DNA of 64,000 nt from assembly GCA_000746585.2 (NCBI GenBank), contig CP009217.2, positions 872,662 through 936,661 of the forward strand, in the 5' to 3' direction. The translations under genes and the position numbers were made by a program. The first letter of the stretch is position 1; each line of letters opens with the position of its first letter. Of the stretch, positions 9,961 to 20,160 are shown one piece after another. The notes below the pieces were generated by a model that saw only the letters and a list, made by a program, of their open reading frames with translations, made no database searches and was not told the origin of the DNA. This DNA is from Rickettsiales bacterium Ac37b (lineage in GTDB: Bacteria > Pseudomonadota > Alphaproteobacteria > Rickettsiales > Arcanibacteraceae).

Positions 9961-10128
9961 TATGGGACTGTTAACAAAATATTTTTAGATAAGATTTTGG
10001 GGGTAATTTTAGGGTATATTAAGTGAATTTTTGCAGCTAATATTGGTAATATTAGCAAAAAAATTACCGAAATATAGAAAAAATGAGATCAAAAGATTGC
10101 TAATAAAGACTTTGTTAACAGTCCCATA
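9961..10128. mobile_element. MITE-like element with perfect 18-bp terminal inverted repeats
   Basis: The sequence tatgggactgttaacaaa at 9961-9978 is repeated exactly as its complement at 10111-10128, bounding 168 bases with no open frame of note. The ends are flanked by TA-rich sequence. A short non-coding unit with perfect terminal repeats is what a non-autonomous (MITE-type) transposable element looks like. It fills nearly half of the 376-base spacer (9779-10154) between divergent cpoB and tolB and stops 26 bases before the tolB start, so it may carry or displace promoters. The ends differ from those of the IS630 copies elsewhere in the window. Confidence 0.75.
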
Positions 10129-10154
10129 TATAAAAATTTTATGTAAGGTCATCT

Positions 10155-11474
10155 ATGCTTAAAAGAAATTTATTAATAATAATTATTATATCTTTTTACA
10201 CTATTAATTATGCCCATGCTACTTCAAGGATAGATATAACCAGAGGGGTAAGAGAACCTTTACCAATTGCTATAACTGACTTACATGGTATTTCAGATGA
10301 AGAAAAAGAATTAGGGAACCAAATATCTAGCGTAATAGAAAACGATCTAGAAAGCAGCGGCCTATTTAGATCTATTGATAAATTGGCTTTTATAGAACAA
10401 TCTTTGCATCTTAACAATATTCCATCCTTTGCTTCTTGGAGGCAAATTAATGCGGCTTCTTTAGTAATGGGAAATATAAAAATTAGTTCTGATGGATTGA
10501 TTAAAGTCGAATTTAAATTATGGGATACCTATTCTGAATTACAAATTGCAGGCAAATCATATGCTCTAAATTCAGCTTTATGGCGCAGAGTAGCGCATAA
10601 AATAGCCGATGAAATATATCAACGACTTACTGGAGATACAAGTTATTTTGATACTCGTATTGCGTATATTTCAGAAACAGGACCAGGCCTTAAAAGAATA
10701 AAGCGCTTAGCTATTATGGACCAAGATGGAGAAAATAATGAATTCTTAACAAAAGGTAATTTTTTAGTATTAACACCTAGATTCTCTCCCTCAGGGCAAC
10801 AATTATTATATTTATCTTATGAAAATAAAAATCCTAATGTCTATCTAATGGATATAAAAAGTAAACGCAGCATATTATTGGGAAAATTCCCAGGTATGAC
10901 TCTAGCACCTAGATTTTCACCTGATGGCAAAAAAATAGTTATGTCTGTGTCATATAATGGCAATACTGATATATATTTATTAGATCTTACCACTTCGCAA
11001 TCTATTCAACTTACCGACGATCGTGCAATTGATATTTCACCTTCATTTTCACCTGATAGCAACCAAATAGTCTTTGCTTCAGACAGAGGAGGAAGACCGC
11101 AACTATATATTATGGATTCTAATGGCACCAATCTTCAAAGAATCAGTTTTGGAGAAGGAAGTTATACTACCCCTATATGGTCTCCACGAGGAGATATGAT
11201 AGCTTTTACTAAAAAACAATCAGGATCTTTTTATATAGGGGTTATGAACTCTGATGGTAGTGGTGAACGCATATTAGCACAAGGATTTTTAGTAGAAGGA
11301 CCAACATGGTCCCCCAACGGACGTACTATCATGTATACTAGAGGGGAACCCAGTCATGGTGGCAAAATAGGCACATCTAGAATTTTTTCTATAGATTTAA
11401 CAGGTTATAACGAAAGAGAGATTATAACACCTACTGATGCCTCAGATCCTGCTTGGTCACCACTATTACCATAA
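10155..11474 (+). CDS. tolB: Tol-Pal translocation protein TolB
   Basis: TolB is the periplasmic beta-propeller that binds Pal and relays inner-membrane Tol energy to the outer membrane. The 439-residue product has a signal peptide (about 1-22, ending AHA), a TolB N-terminal domain (about 25-165), and five or six WD40-like PD40 blades from about 190 on, each with a variant of [30 protein letters not shown] or [10 protein letters not shown]. pal follows 122 bases downstream. Start chosen at the ATG giving a clean signal sequence. Confidence 0.96.
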   Translation: MLKRNLLIIIIISFYTINYAHATSRIDITRGVREPLPIAITDLHGISDEEKELGNQISSVIENDLESSGLFRSIDKLAFIEQSLHLNNIPSFASWRQINAASLVMGNIKISSDGLIKVEFKLWDTYSELQIAGKSYALNSALWRRVAHKIADEIYQRLTGDTSYFDTRIAYISETGPGLKRIKRLAIMDQDGENNEFLTKGNFLVLTPRFSPSGQQLLYLSYENKNPNVYLMDIKSKRSILLGKFPGMTLAPRFSPDGKKIVMSVSYNGNTDIYLLDLTTSQSIQLTDDRAIDISPSFSPDSNQIVFASDRGGRPQLYIMDSNGTNLQRISFGEGSYTTPIWSPRGDMIAFTKKQSGSFYIGVMNSDGSGERILAQGFLVEGPTWSPNGRTIMYTRGEPSHGGKIGTSRIFSIDLTGYNEREIITPTDASDPAWSPLLP

Positions 11475-11596
11475 AAATTTAAGGAAAAATAACAGTTTAA
11501 TATAGGATTTTGATTGACTATAATTATAGGTAATGTATTTGATGATGCGGAATTTATAAATAATTCCATTCTAAACATTTTCATAGGAGTAAATAA

Positions 11597-12079
11597 ATGA
11601 TTCGTAAAATAATGATTATATTATTTGTATTAGCTACCGCTACTGCATGTAATAAGAAAGGACTTGATAATGGAGCCGCTGGTGCTAATGGTTTAGATGC
11701 TGGGACAATTGTACCTGGTACTGAAGCAGACTTAGTAGCTAATGTAGGTAATGTAGTTTATTTTTCTTTTGATAGTTCTATACTAGATGAAGAATCAAGA
11801 GCTACTCTTGATCGTCAAGTTGCATGGCTAAAAGCTAATCCTTCTGTAAATGTAACAGTAGAAGGAAATTGTGATGAACGTGGTACTCGTGATTATAACT
11901 TAGCTTTAGGTGAACGTCGTGCTGAAGCTGCAAAACGTTATTTAGTACGTTCTGGTATTGATGCTTCTCGTATTTGCACAGTTTCATATGGTAAAGAACG
12001 CCCTGCTGTTTTAGGCACTGGGGAATCAGTTTGGAGACTTAATCGTCGTGATGTAACTATAGTTACTAACAACAATTAA
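11597..12079 (+). CDS. pal: peptidoglycan-associated lipoprotein Pal
   Basis: Pal anchors the outer membrane to peptidoglycan and binds TolB. The 160-residue product has a lipoprotein signal with Cys about 18 (TATAC) and an OmpA-like peptidoglycan-binding domain (about 50-158) with VYFSFDSS, EGNCDERGTRDYNLALGERR and a terminal RRDV. GGAG at 11586-11589 precedes the ATG. A strong hairpin lies 8 bases after the stop. Confidence 0.96.
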   Translation: MIRKIMIILFVLATATACNKKGLDNGAAGANGLDAGTIVPGTEADLVANVGNVVYFSFDSSILDEESRATLDRQVAWLKANPSVNVTVEGNCDERGTRDYNLALGERRAEAAKRYLVRSGIDASRICTVSYGKERPAVLGTGESVWRLNRRDVTIVTNNN

Positions 12080-12086
12080 AATAAGT

Positions 12087-12112
12087 TAAGAGCCCTATAA
12101 ATAGGGCTCTTA
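12087..12112 (+). terminator. hairpin terminator after pal
   Basis: A 10-base stem, aagagcccta at 12088-12097 pairing with tagggctctt at 12102-12111 around a 4-base loop, begins 8 bases after the pal stop. The tail after it (atctata) is not a clean T run, so termination strength is uncertain. Confidence 0.65.
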
Positions 12113-12152
12113 TCTATACAATTCTGGATCTGCATTTTTTTACATTTCTTAC

Positions 12153-12185
12153 TTGCAAACTTTTCCTACATTGCCTATATATAAT
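12153..12185 (+). promoter_or_regulatory. possible promoter for tRNA-Val
   Basis: TTGCAA at 12153-12158 is followed 17 bases later by TATATA (12176-12181); a perfect TATAAT overlaps at 12180-12185. Either -10 would start a transcript upstream of the tRNA at 12227. The match is by eye in AT-rich DNA. Confidence 0.35.
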
Positions 12186-12226
12186 TAAATTTAAAGTAAT
12201 TCCATTCGGACAAAAGAGAGCATAAT

Positions 12227-12303
<77 letters not shown>

Positions 12304-12309
12304 TTAACC

Positions 12310-13227
12310 CTATAAAATAGTTCCTTTAGGTATATTAAATCCCCTTAAAAAGGTAGAGGTATCCATAGGTTTACGTCCTGTTCTCTGCAAAATCTTAGGT
12401 TTTAGTATACCACCGCTGCAGAAGATAGATAAATTATCATCTAATACTTTTCCTACTTCCTCTTTAACTGCCATATCTATATAATCTGTTTCTAATATTT
12501 TAATTATTTCATTATTGTAATTAAAATATACACCAGGCCATGGATTTAATGCACGTACCATCCTATGAATATATTCTGCAGTATAATTCCACCTAATAAG
12601 GCCTTCTTCTTTACTTAATTTATCTGCATAAGTTACACTAATTTCTGATTGCTCAACTGGTACACAATTATCTATATTATCTAAGGTTTGTAACAATAAA
12701 TCTGCCCCTATATTAGATAATTGATCATGTAGTGCAGATGAAGTAATATCTTTATTTAATGGCATTTTATAACTAGACAAAATTGCACCAGCATCCAATT
12801 TTTGTACTAATTTCATAATACAAACGCCTGTTTCATTATCACCTGCAAGAACAGTTCGTTGTATAGGCGCCGCTCCTCTCCATTTTGGCAACAAAGATGG
12901 ATGTATATTTATAGAACCATATTTAGGTGCTGATAATATGGCTTCAGGTAATATTAAGCCATATGCTGCAACTACAATTATATCACTTCTAAGATCTATT
13001 AACTCCTTTTGTACTAGAGGATCACGTAAGCTAACAGGATATTTTACTTCTAAATTGTTTTCCAGTGCAAACTGATGTATAGGAGATAATCTTTCTTTAT
13101 ACCCACGGCCAGCAGCTTTTGGTGACTGTGTATATACAGCTACTACTTCATGGGAAGAAGAAGTTAAAAGTTTAAGCGCTGGAACTGCAAAAAGCGGAGT
13201 ACCCATAAATATTATTTTCATACTCAA
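12310..13227 (-). CDS. fmt: methionyl-tRNA formyltransferase
   Basis: Fmt formylates initiator Met-tRNA using 10-formyl-tetrahydrofolate. The 305-residue protein has the N-terminal FMGTPLFAVPAL, the catalytic INIHPSLLPKWRGAAPIQ region with Asn about 108 and His about 109, and LDAG near 145, then a C-terminal OB-like domain. The start may be two codons further in (MKIIFMGTP, 13221). It lies 23 bases after def, which removes the formyl group Fmt adds, in an ampG-def-fmt run. Confidence 0.96.
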   Translation of the reverse strand: MSMKIIFMGTPLFAVPALKLLTSSSHEVVAVYTQSPKAAGRGYKERLSPIHQFALENNLEVKYPVSLRDPLVQKELIDLRSDIIVVAAYGLILPEAILSAPKYGSINIHPSLLPKWRGAAPIQRTVLAGDNETGVCIMKLVQKLDAGAILSSYKMPLNKDITSSALHDQLSNIGADLLLQTLDNIDNCVPVEQSEISVTYADKLSKEEGLIRWNYTAEYIHRMVRALNPWPGVYFNYNNEIIKILETDYIDMAVKEEVGKVLDDNLSIFCSGGILKPKILQRTGRKPMDTSTFLRGFNIPKGTIL

Positions 13228-13250
13228 TACTTATCCCAAGTAATATGTTT

Positions 13251-13781
13251 TTATTGCTCTGAAGAGAGATATGTTTTTTTTATTTTTTTTGCTTTTCTGA
13301 TCATAGTATCACGTTTTACTAAAGAAGCATGATCTAATAGCAATACTCCATTTAAATGATCCATTTCATGTTGTATAGCTGTTGCTAGCCACCCATCAGC
13401 CTCTAATTCTTGTGTATTCCCATTATAATCCAAATATTTAACTTTAATATTACTAGGACGCTCTATGTCTAATATTTGAGTTGGTATGGAAAGACAGCCT
13501 TCCTGACGTATGCATTTCTCCTCAGATATATAAATTATTTCAGGATTAACCATAAAAATAGGATTTTTAGCCTCATCATTTTCTTTGTTACTTACATCTA
13601 CTATTAATATACGTTTTGCTATACCCACTTGTATAGCCGCTAAACCTGCTCCTTCTGAATAATACATGGTTTCTAACATATCATCCATAAACTTACGTAA
13701 ATCATCATCTACCTTCTCAACCGGTAGTGATTTTTGTTTAAGTCTTGGATCAGGAGCTAGTACAAGTGCTAAAATTGCCAT
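13251..13781 (-). CDS. def: peptide deformylase
   Basis: Deformylase removes the formyl group from new protein N-termini, using a bound metal. All three family motifs are present in the 176-residue protein: GAGLAAIQ (44-51), EGCLS (94-98, metal ligand Cys96) and QHEMDH (137-142, ligands His138 and His142, catalytic Glu139). It sits between the AmpG-like gene (10 bases upstream) and fmt. Confidence 0.97.
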   Translation of the reverse strand: MAILALVLAPDPRLKQKSLPVEKVDDDLRKFMDDMLETMYYSEGAGLAAIQVGIAKRILIVDVSNKENDEAKNPIFMVNPEIIYISEEKCIRQEGCLSIPTQILDIERPSNIKVKYLDYNGNTQELEADGWLATAIQHEMDHLNGVLLLDHASLVKRDTMIRKAKKIKKTYLSSEQ

Positions 13782-13791
13782 AGTATTACCT

Positions 13792-15072
13792 TTAACTCAC
13801 ATATAGTGTTCTTCTTTTTGTTAAAATATAAAGAAAGACCATGCCAGGTATGCTTATAGCTATCGTAAGGGCAAAAAATGCAATCCAGCCTATTTGATCT
13901 ATAAGGTATCCGACTGGGATTGATAATATATCTCTACCAACCGCAGATAAAGCTGTATATAAAGCATATTGGGTGGCTGTATACTGAACTTTATTGCATA
14001 AGCTTCCTAAATAAGCAATAAACACAGAGGTACCTAATCCTCCAGAGAGATTTTCTATACCTATGGTGACGGCTAAAAAATGAGTATCATAGCCAATAAT
14101 AGCTTGTAAACAATACATAAAATTTGAAGAAGCTTGTATAATAGCTCCTATCCATAAACTTTTTTTAATTCCTAGGCTATATATTAGTACTCCTCCAATC
14201 ATTGATCCAAAAATAGTAGCTATCAATCCCCAAAATTTGGCTATAGTAGCTATTTCAGCTTTACTAAACCCAACATTAACTAAAAAGGGACCTGTCATTG
14301 AAAACAATAAAGAGTCTCCTAATTTATAACATAAGACAAATAATATAATTATTATACCATCTGAACGTTTTACCATTTCTACAAAAGGATTAATTATTAC
14401 TTTATCTACAAAAGCTATCCTCTTATCATTTATGGTTCTAACTAAATCTTTATCCATAGGTTTTTCATTCATAGATAAAACTACGATCATACCTACCATT
14501 ATGCCCAGAGTAGATAAAGAATATGTAACTGACCAATCAAAATATTCAGAAAAATACAAAGCACCCGCACTCGTAAGAAGCATACCTATTCTATAACCAA
14601 AGACTGACATTGCTGCGCCATAACTTTGTTCTTCCTTAGATAAAACCTCTATTCTATAGGCATCTACTATTATATCTTGAGTTGCTGAACAAAACACCAC
14701 TATAAACGCACAAATGGCCATTCGTATCATATTAAATGAGGGGTTAGAATGACCTAATGCTATTATAGCAATAGCTAAAAGTAATTGGGTAATTATTAAC
14801 CAACTACGTCTTCTACCTAATACTTTAGACAAATAAGGTAAAGAAAAATAATCTATAAAAGGTGCCCATAAAAATTTAAGCGTATATGGCAAAGTTACAG
14901 CACTAAAAACCCCTATAGCCTGAATACTTATTCCCACTTCTGTAAGCCATATTTTGAGTGTAGAAGATACAAGAGCAAAAGGTAATCCGCTAGATATTCC
15001 AAGCAAAAATATTGCCAAAACTTTAGGTCTGGAATAGACGCTCAGATTTTCTATTAATTTTCTACTATACAT
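13792..15072 (-). CDS. ampG: AmpG-like MFS permease (muropeptide uptake)
   Basis: The 426-residue protein has about 12 membrane segments and AmpG-type features such as GISSGLPFALVSSTLKIWL near the start, KFLWAPFIDYF and QDIIVDAYRIE. AmpG imports anhydro-muropeptides from the periplasm for cell-wall recycling; Rickettsiales commonly carry several AmpG paralogues whose substrates are untested. In this window the AmgK- and MurU-like genes would act downstream of such uptake, which supports the assignment. First gene of an apparent ampG-def-fmt transcript. Confidence 0.8.
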   Translation of the reverse strand: MYSRKLIENLSVYSRPKVLAIFLLGISSGLPFALVSSTLKIWLTEVGISIQAIGVFSAVTLPYTLKFLWAPFIDYFSLPYLSKVLGRRRSWLIITQLLLAIAIIALGHSNPSFNMIRMAICAFIVVFCSATQDIIVDAYRIEVLSKEEQSYGAAMSVFGYRIGMLLTSAGALYFSEYFDWSVTYSLSTLGIMVGMIVVLSMNEKPMDKDLVRTINDKRIAFVDKVIINPFVEMVKRSDGIIIILFVLCYKLGDSLLFSMTGPFLVNVGFSKAEIATIAKFWGLIATIFGSMIGGVLIYSLGIKKSLWIGAIIQASSNFMYCLQAIIGYDTHFLAVTIGIENLSGGLGTSVFIAYLGSLCNKVQYTATQYALYTALSAVGRDILSIPVGYLIDQIGWIAFFALTIAISIPGMVFLYILTKRRTLYVS

Positions 15073-15173
15073 TATATCATATCTTAATTATTACACTATA
15101 ATAATTAGTTGTAAGACTAATCTCTATTCGTGTCAAGCAGTAGGATTTTTTATATATTAAGAAAAAGGTAGAT

Positions 15174-15779
15174 ATGTTTTTATTTTTTAAAGGATTTTTT
15201 CTTTCTATCAGCATTATTGCATCTATAGGCGCACAAAATGTCCATGTATTAAAATGCGGTATTAACAAGACTCACATTATTCCTGTATGTATAATATGTT
15301 TTTTATGTGACGTTATATTAATGAGCTTAGCCATATGGAATTCTAGCTATCTTGCCTATAATAACACTGTAAAATTTTTATTATCCTTAAGCGGTATAGT
15401 TTTCTTAGTAATCTATGGGGGGATGTCTGCATATAACGCTTATAAAGGCTCCTCATTAAATACCCCTTGTAAAGGTAAAACTACAAGCTTACGTAAAAAT
15501 ATTCTTATAACCCTTGCAGTTACTTTACTAAACCCAAATGTATATATAGATATTTTCATTATTATAGGAAGCCTAGCACTATATTTGTCTAATCAAGAAA
15601 AATTTGCGTTTTTTTATGGAGCTATCACTGCTTCATTTTTATGGTTTTTTACATTAGCAATTAGTACAAACTTAATCTCTTCTTATCTTACACAACCTAA
15701 ATATTGGCGTATAATTAATTGCCTAACCACAATAATCATGTGGAGTATAGCACTAAAATTATTATTCGATATTATATAG
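15174..15779 (+). CDS. LysE/ArgO-family amino-acid exporter
   Basis: The 201-residue product has about six membrane segments. The N-terminal SIGAQNVHVLKCGI matches the LysE/ArgO signature (GAQN.FVL..G), a family of basic amino-acid exporters in the inner membrane. It is divergent from the AmpG-like gene and convergent with sdhB. The true cargo cannot be read from sequence. GGTAG upstream of the ATG could serve as ribosome site. Confidence 0.8.
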   Translation: MFLFFKGFFLSISIIASIGAQNVHVLKCGINKTHIIPVCIICFLCDVILMSLAIWNSSYLAYNNTVKFLLSLSGIVFLVIYGGMSAYNAYKGSSLNTPCKGKTTSLRKNILITLAVTLLNPNVYIDIFIIIGSLALYLSNQEKFAFFYGAITASFLWFFTLAISTNLISSYLTQPKYWRIINCLTTIIMWSIALKLLFDII

Positions 15780-15806
15780 TGTTTAATTTCCTATAATAAC
15801 AAAACC

Positions 15807-15826
15807 TATCTTTTATATAAAAGATA
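15807..15826. terminator. palindrome between convergent argO-like and sdhB genes
   Basis: tatcttttatataaaagata is a perfect 20-base palindrome 28 bases after the exporter stop and 28 bases after the sdhB stop. As RNA it would form a stem of about 8 pairs with a small loop, so it could terminate both genes weakly. It is very AT-rich and could also be chance. Confidence 0.3.
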
Positions 15827-15853
15827 ATCCAACTCTCGTACCTATCACAAAAA

Positions 15854-16639
15854 TTATACACCTTTACGTTCAGCAATTTTTCTCTTAATACTCGAAATAG
15901 CTTCCGCTGGATTTAGTCCTTTAGGACAGGTATTTGTACAATTCAAAATTGTATGACATCTATATAATTTAAAAGGATCTTCTAAGGCATCCAACCTTTC
16001 ACCTGTATATTCATCCCTACTATCCTCAATCCAACGATGAGCTTGCAATAAAATAGCAGGCCCTAAATATTTATCACCATTCCACCAATAGCTCGGACAA
16101 CTAGCAGAACAACAAGCACATAAAATACAGTCTGCTGGACCGTCCAATTTTGCTCTATCTTCTGGTGATTGTAATCTCTCACGATCTTGGGGATTAGGTG
16201 TATCAGTTTTAAGCCATGGCTCAATAGATTCATACTGAGCATAAAACATATTCAGATCTGGCACCAAGTCTTTAATCACCTGCATGTGAGGTAAAGGATA
16301 AATTTTTACATCTCCCTTTATGGCAGATATTTCCTTAGTACAAGCCAAAGTATTAGTTCCATCTATATTCATAGAACAACTACCACAAATACCTTCTCTG
16401 CAAGAACGCCTAAAAGTAAGAGTAGGATCTATCTCATTTTTAATTTTTATTAAAGCATCTAAAACCATCGGCCCGCACGTATCCATATCTACTTCAAATG
16501 TATCTAGCCTTGGATTATCAGTATCATCAGGATTGTAACGATATATTTTGAACTTTCTAACATTCTTAGTCCCAGCCGGAGCAGAGAATACTTTACCTTG
16601 TGTTACTTTAGAATTCGGAGGTAATCTAAGTTCTACCAT
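15854..16639 (-). CDS. sdhB: succinate dehydrogenase iron-sulfur subunit
   Basis: SdhB carries electrons from the flavoprotein to ubiquinone in complex II. The 261-residue protein has the 2Fe-2S set Cys80, Cys85, Cys88 and Cys100 (CREGICGSC), then the 4Fe-4S start [12 protein letters not shown] (about 171-182) and the [15 protein letters not shown] segment for the remaining cluster ligands. Last gene of sdhC-sdhD-sdhA-sdhB. Confidence 0.97.
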   Translation of the reverse strand: MVELRLPPNSKVTQGKVFSAPAGTKNVRKFKIYRYNPDDTDNPRLDTFEVDMDTCGPMVLDALIKIKNEIDPTLTFRRSCREGICGSCSMNIDGTNTLACTKEISAIKGDVKIYPLPHMQVIKDLVPDLNMFYAQYESIEPWLKTDTPNPQDRERLQSPEDRAKLDGPADCILCACCSASCPSYWWNGDKYLGPAILLQAHRWIEDSRDEYTGERLDALEDPFKLYRCHTILNCTNTCPKGLNPAEAISSIKRKIAERKGV

Positions 16640-16657
16640 AATTTTATCCCTTAAATT

Positions 16658-18445
16658 TTAATATACTCTTTTCTTAGGTTTAATATACTCAACTTCATCA
16701 GTAAGTGTATGAAGATGAACAGGACGATAATCCAGTTTTACTTCTCCATTTTCATCCACCCATGATATAGTGTGTTTTAGCCAATTTTCATCATCACGTT
16801 CTGGGTAATCATCTCTAGCATGAGCCCCTCTACTCTCTTTGCGATTATAAGCACCATGCATAGTAACCACAGCTTGCCCTAACAAATTATGTAATTCCAG
16901 CGCTTCCACTAAATCACTGTTCCATATTAAACTACGATCAGAAATACCTATATCATCAAAACTTTTATATACATCATGAATTAGGCTAACACCTTCTTTT
17001 AATACTTCATCAGTCCTAAATACTGCTGCATGAGATTGCATAGTAAGTTGCATATTTTCTCTAATTTTAGCAGCAGAATAAGGGCCTGTAGAGTAACGTA
17101 TTTTATCAAAACGTGCTAAAATTTTATCTGTAATTTCCTTTGACAATTTTTTATGAGGCATATCTTTTTTTACTATCTCAGCTGCATGTAACGCTGCAGC
17201 ACGGCCAAATACCACTAAATCTAATAATGAATTAGAACCAAGTCTATTAGCACCATGTACCGATACACAAGCAGCTTCTCCTATAGCCATTAAACCTGGA
17301 ACAACAGAATTCTTATCTCCCTTAATAACTTCAGCATTATAATTAGTAGGTATACCACCCATATTATAATGTACTGTCGGCATGATAGGTACAGGTTCTT
17401 TAGTTGCGTCAATGCCAGCAAAAACACGTGCTGTTTCAACAACACCTGGCAGTCTCTCATGTACTACTTTTGGATCTAAATGCGATAAACATAAATACAT
17501 ATGATCTTTTTTAGGCCCTACTCCCCTTCCCTCTTTTATTTCAATAGTAATAGCTCTGCTTACTACATCTCGAGAAGCTAAATCTTTAGCATGAGGAGCA
17601 TATCGCTCCATAAATTTTTCCCCTTCAGAATTAATAAGATAGCCACCTTCACCTCTAGCACCTTCTGTGATTAAACACCCTGCTCCATAAATCCCCGTAG
17701 GATGAAACTGTACAAACTCCATATCTTGAAGGGGTAAACCAGCTCTAAGACACATACCATTACCATCACCGGTACAAGTATGTGCAGAAGTAGCAGAGAA
17801 ATAGGCTCTTCCATATCCACCTGTAGCAATAACTGTCATATGCGCATTAAATCTATGCAATGTCCCATCATCTAAATTCCAAGCTATAATTCCTTTGCAA
17901 GCACCTTCTTCATCCATAAGCAAGTCTATAGCAAAATATTCTATGAAAAATTTTGCTTTATGTTTTAATGCCTGCTGATACAAACTATGTAAAATAGCAT
18001 GTCCTGTACGATCAGCAGCAGCACATGTTCTCTGTGCAGCTTTACCTTCTCCATAATACGTTGTCATTCCCCCAAAAGGACGTTGATATATTTTCCCATC
18101 TTTAGTACGAGAAAAAGGTACACCATAATGCTCTAATTCTATTACAGCCTTAGGAGCATTCTTACACATATACTCAATAGCATCTTGGTCCCCAAGCCAA
18201 TCTGACCCTTTAACTGTATCATACATATGCCAACGCCAATCATCTTCACCCATATTACCAAGCGCTGCACTTATTCCTCCTTGAGCAGCCACAGTATGAC
18301 TACGCGTAGGAAAAACTTTAGTAACACATGCAGTAGAAAGTCCTGCTTCAGCCATACCAAGAGTAGCACGTAGACCAGATCCTCCTGCTCCAACAACAAC
18401 TACATCATAATAATGGTCTATTATTTCATAACTCTTCTCAGCCAT
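16658..18445 (-). CDS. sdhA: succinate dehydrogenase flavoprotein subunit
   Basis: SdhA oxidises succinate to fumarate on covalently bound FAD. The 595-residue protein has the dinucleotide fold [11 protein letters not shown] (about 15-25), the flavinylation site [10 protein letters not shown] with His50, HPTGIYGAG and the substrate-site [17 protein letters not shown] segment. Lies 18 bases before sdhB and 23 bases after sdhD. Confidence 0.97.
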   Translation of the reverse strand: MAEKSYEIIDHYYDVVVVGAGGSGLRATLGMAEAGLSTACVTKVFPTRSHTVAAQGGISAALGNMGEDDWRWHMYDTVKGSDWLGDQDAIEYMCKNAPKAVIELEHYGVPFSRTKDGKIYQRPFGGMTTYYGEGKAAQRTCAAADRTGHAILHSLYQQALKHKAKFFIEYFAIDLLMDEEGACKGIIAWNLDDGTLHRFNAHMTVIATGGYGRAYFSATSAHTCTGDGNGMCLRAGLPLQDMEFVQFHPTGIYGAGCLITEGARGEGGYLINSEGEKFMERYAPHAKDLASRDVVSRAITIEIKEGRGVGPKKDHMYLCLSHLDPKVVHERLPGVVETARVFAGIDATKEPVPIMPTVHYNMGGIPTNYNAEVIKGDKNSVVPGLMAIGEAACVSVHGANRLGSNSLLDLVVFGRAAALHAAEIVKKDMPHKKLSKEITDKILARFDKIRYSTGPYSAAKIRENMQLTMQSHAAVFRTDEVLKEGVSLIHDVYKSFDDIGISDRSLIWNSDLVEALELHNLLGQAVVTMHGAYNRKESRGAHARDDYPERDDENWLKHTISWVDENGEVKLDYRPVHLHTLTDEVEYIKPKKRVY

Positions 18446-18468
18446 GGATTAACTCTCTTTCTAAATAT

Positions 18469-18861
18469 TCAATTAAAAATTGCAAAATGAAAAGCAAGTA
18501 TAGCAGCTAAACTTGTCATTACTGTCACTATTGATATAGCTTTTACCAAAACTATTAATACTGTCCTTATAGGTTCAGCACAATAATCTTCTATAATAAC
18601 ACGCATACCAAGCATTCCATGATAAAATATACTTATGATAAATAACATCGTAAGTACAATTGTAATAGGAGATCTAATGAGTAATAATAATTCTTCATTA
18701 CCAGCAAGCATCATTTTTATAATGGTAATTACAAACCAAATTGATAAAGGGATTAGCGCCAAAGCGCTCAAACGTTGTCCCCACCAATGATCTGCACCAC
18801 TATGTATCGAGCCCACACCTTTTACTTGTCCTAACAATGAACGAAAACGGTTATATTTCAT
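18469..18861 (-). CDS. sdhD: succinate dehydrogenase membrane anchor SdhD
   Basis: The 130-residue protein has three membrane segments and the SdhD-type region HWWGQRLSALALIPLS, plus HGMLGMRVIIEDYC containing the conserved His and Asp-Tyr around the haem/quinone site. It anchors complex II in the inner membrane with SdhC. Position between sdhC and sdhA is standard. Confidence 0.93.
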   Translation of the reverse strand: MKYNRFRSLLGQVKGVGSIHSGADHWWGQRLSALALIPLSIWFVITIIKMMLAGNEELLLLIRSPITIVLTMLFIISIFYHGMLGMRVIIEDYCAEPIRTVLIVLVKAISIVTVMTSLAAILAFHFAIFN

Positions 18862-18878
18862 ATAAACTCATTAATTAC

Positions 18879-19280
18879 TTAGTTGTATAATACAATTGAC
18901 CAACTTAAAACTGTTGAAAGAATACTAGCTATAATCACTACTATTCCTGACCAATTAAATTGCTTTTTTTGAAAACCAAAACCAGCATCCCAAAATAGAT
19001 GCCTTATTCCATTAAAAAGATGAAAAAATAAAGCAAAACTCCATCCACATAACATTATTTTCCCCAAGATAGTAGAAAAAAATGTCCATTTCACTAGAGT
19101 TGGATTAAACGCGGAATATACTCCTAAAATAATCCACCATGTTATCAATAAAGCCCCTACGAATAGTACAATTCCTGAAAAACGATGTAGGATTGATAAA
19201 GCCGAGGTAATTTGTATTTTATAAACACTTAAATGTGGGGATAAAGGACGTCTATTATGTATGGAATCTATATTACTCAT
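18879..19280 (-). CDS. sdhC: succinate dehydrogenase cytochrome b556 subunit SdhC
   Basis: The 133-residue protein has RPLSPHLSVYK near the N-terminus, SILHRFSG with the quinone-site Ser/Arg, three membrane segments and a haem-ligand His in HLFNGIRHLFWD. First gene of the sdhCDAB operon, so its promoter should lie in 19281-19366. Confidence 0.94.
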   Translation of the reverse strand: MSNIDSIHNRRPLSPHLSVYKIQITSALSILHRFSGIVLFVGALLITWWIILGVYSAFNPTLVKWTFFSTILGKIMLCGWSFALFFHLFNGIRHLFWDAGFGFQKKQFNWSGIVVIIASILSTVLSWSIVLYN

Positions 19281-19366
19281 TATATTTACTTAAATATGAT
19301 ATTAACATCTGCGACAACTATAAACACATATACAGTCTTAGTCAACTAATCACTTGATTTCTTTTG

Positions 19367-20134
19367 TTATACAACGTTTTTTAAAAAAGTCATTTCTTTA
19401 TTTTGTAAATATCTTCTTACAAGATTTAATTCTTCTTCTGTACTAATATGTAACCAAAAATGCGAGGTTTCTATACCATATATTCTATCTAATTTTCCAT
19501 CGTCAGCTTTTTTTGCTTTAAATATAAAATCCTTAAAGAGTTTAAAATTCTTTACTTCAAGTCCTTTTAATAAATTAGGAGACATTATTTGTATACCGCA
19601 AAATACATAAGGATGATCATACGCTTTATCCGCTCTATAAACACTCCCACCTTCTGCTAAATGCAAATCTCCTCTGCCTTGATAATAAGGTATACGCTTT
19701 GTTTGTTGTAATAATAATAGGCTATCCATCTTATCATTATCAAAATTATTTGATAATGATTCTAATACTGAAGGTTCATTATCATTATCAATCCATAGCA
19801 TGTCACTATTTATCACATAAAAAGGTTTTTCTGCAAAATAATGTAATACTTTCACTATACCACCAGCTTCTAATAATTCTGCTTCGTAAGAAAAAATAAT
19901 GTTTAAACGTTGTGCTACTTCTAAACTATTTACATAGTCTTTTAATAAATCAGCTTTATGGTGTAGATTAATTACCACGCTAATAATATTATTTCTATAT
20001 AGCTGTTCCAAAATACGTTGAATAAACGTTTTATGAGCAATCTGAATCATAGGCTTGGGTATATGATTAGTAATAGGACGTAACCTTGTACCTAAACCAG
20101 CTGCCATAATCATAGCTTGCTTTATTGTTGTCAT
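19367..20134 (-). CDS. murU: MurU-like sugar-phosphate nucleotidyltransferase
   Basis: The 255-residue protein has the nucleotidyltransferase signature AAGLGTRLRP (11-20) with KPM, and VINSDMLW as the metal-binding Asp region. Its place just downstream of an AmgK-type kinase and tsaE is the arrangement used for MurU, which makes UDP-MurNAc from MurNAc-1-phosphate in cell-wall recycling. Without that context it could be any NDP-sugar pyrophosphorylase. Intact, unlike its partner gene. Confidence 0.8.
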   Translation of the reverse strand: MTTIKQAMIMAAGLGTRLRPITNHIPKPMIQIAHKTFIQRILEQLYRNNIISVVINLHHKADLLKDYVNSLEVAQRLNIIFSYEAELLEAGGIVKVLHYFAEKPFYVINSDMLWIDNDNEPSVLESLSNNFDNDKMDSLLLLQQTKRIPYYQGRGDLHLAEGGSVYRADKAYDHPYVFCGIQIMSPNLLKGLEVKNFKLFKDFIFKAKKADDGKLDRIYGIETSHFWLHISTEEELNLVRRYLQNKEMTFLKNVV

Positions 20135-20160
20135 ATATTTCTCCTACATTATTTGAGTAT

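Noticed and set aside
9961-10128. MITE mobilised by the IS630 copies in this window
   Set aside because: Its terminal repeat (tgggactgttaacaaa) shares nothing with the IS630 ends (gtaaattaagttg), so another transposase must be responsible.
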